Shown: positions 6,572 to 7,603 of the stretch, piece after piece | How the letters are laid out: each line of letters begins with the position of its first letter | Numbering within the stretch: position 1 is the first letter of the stretch | Assembly (NCBI GenBank): GCA_022600695.1 | Contig: JAHZJY010000114.1 | Location: 1 to 7,603, forward strand | DNA length: 7,603 bases | Reading direction: 5' to 3' | Source: Actinomycetes bacterium | GTDB lineage: Bacteria > Actinomycetota > Actinomycetes > Mycobacteriales > Mycobacteriaceae | Notes under the pieces: generated by a model | Told to the model about the DNA's origin: nothing | The model's database searches: none | Seen by the model: the letters and a program-made list of their open reading frames with translations, nothing else | Translations under genes and position numbers: made by a program

Positions 6572-7359
6572 GCTTCCCCTATTTCATCTCACCCGAGCAG
6601 GCGATGCGTGAACGGTCCGAGCTCGCCCGCAAAGGTATTGCCCGGGGGCGCAGCGTGGTCACCATGGCCTACGCCGGCGGTGTGCTGTTCGTCGCCGAGA
6701 ATCCGTCACGCTCGCTGCAGAAGGTCAGTGAGATCTACGATCGGGTCGGGTTTGCGGCGGTCGGCCGATTCAACGAGTTCGACAACCTTCGGCGTGGCGG
6801 AATTCAATATGCCGACACCCGGGGCTACGCCTACGATCGCCGCGACGTGACCGGACGACAATTGGCCAACGTCTACGCGCAGACTCTGGGCACCATCTTC
6901 ACTGAGCAGGCCAAGCCCTACGAGGTCGAACTCTGCGTGGCGGAGGTGGCCCACGTCGAGGAGACCAGGGCCCCGGAGCTGTACCGGATCACCTATGACG
7001 GATCCATCGCCGACGAGCCGCACTTCGTGGTGATGGGTGGGACCACCGAACCGATCATCAACGCGCTCAAAGAGTCCTACTCCGAGAACGCGGAGCTGGC
7101 AGAGGCCGTACGGGTCGCCGTAGACGGATTGCGGACCGGTATCGCCAGCGCCGCGGGCAACGCCACTCCGGCGTCCGAGCCGCGGATGCTGGGGCCGGCG
7201 ACGCTGGAGGTGGCTATTCTCGACGCCAGCCGGCCACGGCGCGCCTTCCGCCGAATCACCGGCGCAGCGCTGGAGGCTTTACTGCCCTCGGAACCCTCCG
7301 GGACGGACGCCCAGCCTGTTGAGGACACGTCCGCGAACAGTAGTGGCGGCCAGAGCTGA
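6568..7359 (+). CDS. prcA: PrcA, alpha subunit of the 20S proteasome
   Basis: PrcA forms the outer heptameric rings, gates the pore and provides the pockets that receive the Mpa C-terminus. The product has 263 residues, about 15 more than in M. tuberculosis. The N-terminus [19 protein letters not shown] is the gate segment and is identical to the known one. Conserved blocks include [60 protein letters not shown] and [11 protein letters not shown]. There is no N-terminal catalytic Thr, as expected for an alpha subunit. The extra length lies in a Ser/Ala/Gly-rich insertion near residue 190-210 and a polar tail after residue 240 ([20 protein letters not shown]), probably disordered. The ATG overlaps the prcB stop by ATGA. 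It is the last gene of the run and converges on a minus-strand gene 6 bases away. Confidence 0.98.
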   Translation: MSFPYFISPEQAMRERSELARKGIARGRSVVTMAYAGGVLFVAENPSRSLQKVSEIYDRVGFAAVGRFNEFDNLRRGGIQYADTRGYAYDRRDVTGRQLANVYAQTLGTIFTEQAKPYEVELCVAEVAHVEETRAPELYRITYDGSIADEPHFVVMGGTTEPIINALKESYSENAELAEAVRVAVDGLRTGIASAAGNATPASEPRMLGPATLEVAILDASRPRRAFRRITGAALEALLPSEPSGTDAQPVEDTSANSSGGQS

Positions 7360-7373
7360 CCGCGATCAGCGGT
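7359..7373. terminator. Small inverted repeat between convergent stops
   Basis: ACCGC (7359-7363) and GCGGT (7369-7373) pair around a GATCA loop, overlapping both the prcA stop and the stop of the minus-strand gene. An 8-base palindrome GCAGCTGC follows at 7375-7382. It may help end transcription from both sides, but the stem is short and has no T run, so the call is weak. Confidence 0.3.
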
Positions 7374-7578
7374 TGCAGCTGCGGAGCCAGCGGGAGCCGT
7401 AGCTGGGCGGCGACTCCGCGCGCGCCACACATTGGGTGTAGGAGATGTTCTCGACCCGTTCGGCCGGGGTGTCCGGCGACTCCGGTTCCGGAACGCTCCA
7501 ACTGAGCAGCACGACAACCACAGCAGCCAGCGCGGTCAGCCCTATCCACAGCGCGTGGCTGAGGGTCTTCAGAGTCAC
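7366..7578 (-). CDS. Small single-pass membrane protein with two C-terminal Cys
   Basis: From the GTG at 7576-7578 the product has 70 residues. Residues 1-8 are polar with a Lys, and about 9-28 (ALWIGLTALAAVVVVLLSW) form one membrane helix. The rest is a Pro/Glu-rich linker and a short tail with two Cys (TQCVARAES and LRSCNR). With the positive N-terminus inside, the Cys tail would face outward and could form a disulfide. There is no clear ribosome site, but a TACGCT box 7 bases before the GTG fits a leaderless start. The frame stays open to the right edge, so a longer N-terminus beginning outside the window cannot be excluded. I do not recognise the family. Its stop is 6 bases from that of prcA, and no functional link to the proteasome can be shown. 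Confidence 0.65.
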   Translation of the reverse strand: MTLKTLSHALWIGLTALAAVVVVLLSWSVPEPESPDTPAERVENISYTQCVARAESPPSYGSRWLRSCNR

Positions 7579-7585
7579 CCGCGCC

Positions 7586-7591
7586 AGCGTA
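7586..7591 (-). promoter_or_regulatory. Candidate leaderless -10 box of the small membrane protein
   Basis: On the minus strand TACGCT, identical to the box before dop, ends 7 bases before the GTG start. The window ends too soon to judge a -35 element. Confidence 0.4.
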
Positions 7592-7603
7592 GTGAACAGT
7601 CCG

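Overview
The window is high-GC actinobacterial DNA carrying the core of a mycobacterial Pup-proteasome locus. The proteins match, from memory, those of Mycobacterium tuberculosis almost residue for residue in their conserved parts (Mpa, Dop, Pup, PrcB, PrcA). The neighbouring MTB12-type secreted protein, LppK-like lipoprotein and a conserved gene between mpa and dop also fit Mycobacterium sensu lato. Propeptide and tail differences suggest a species outside the M. tuberculosis complex; the species cannot be fixed from the sequence.

Layout. Positions 1-967 (minus strand) hold two tandem paralogous exported genes: a secreted MTB12-family protein (967->473) and, 13 bases downstream, a lipoprotein of the same fold that runs off the left edge (459->1). 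A 145-base divergent intergenic region (968-1112) separates them from mpa (1113-2930, plus), the AAA+ unfoldase of the proteasome. A conserved hypothetical gene lies on the minus strand, convergent with mpa (about 3605->2973). A 253-base gap with an odd coding-like frame leads to dop (3859-5355, plus), which seems to start from a leaderless promoter. After a 104-base gap with a hairpin come pup (5460-5651), prcB (5648-6571) and prcA (6568-7359), fused by 4-base GTGA and ATGA stop/start overlaps. At the right edge a small one-helix membrane protein (7578->7366, minus) converges on prcA.

How the genes work together. Pup is made ending in Gln. Dop deamidates that residue to Glu so that PafA (not in this window) can ligate it to substrate lysines; Dop also removes Pup again. 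Pup on a substrate binds the Mpa coiled coil, Mpa unfolds the substrate, and its C-terminal Gln-Tyr-Leu docks on the 20S core made of PrcA (alpha) and PrcB (beta, catalytic Thr). The proteasome genes are therefore well understood. The less explained parts are the flanking exported paralogue pair, the opposite-strand gene between mpa and dop, the small Cys-containing membrane protein, the probable leaderless promoters and the hairpin before pup. I saw no RNA genes, mobile elements or CRISPR arrays.
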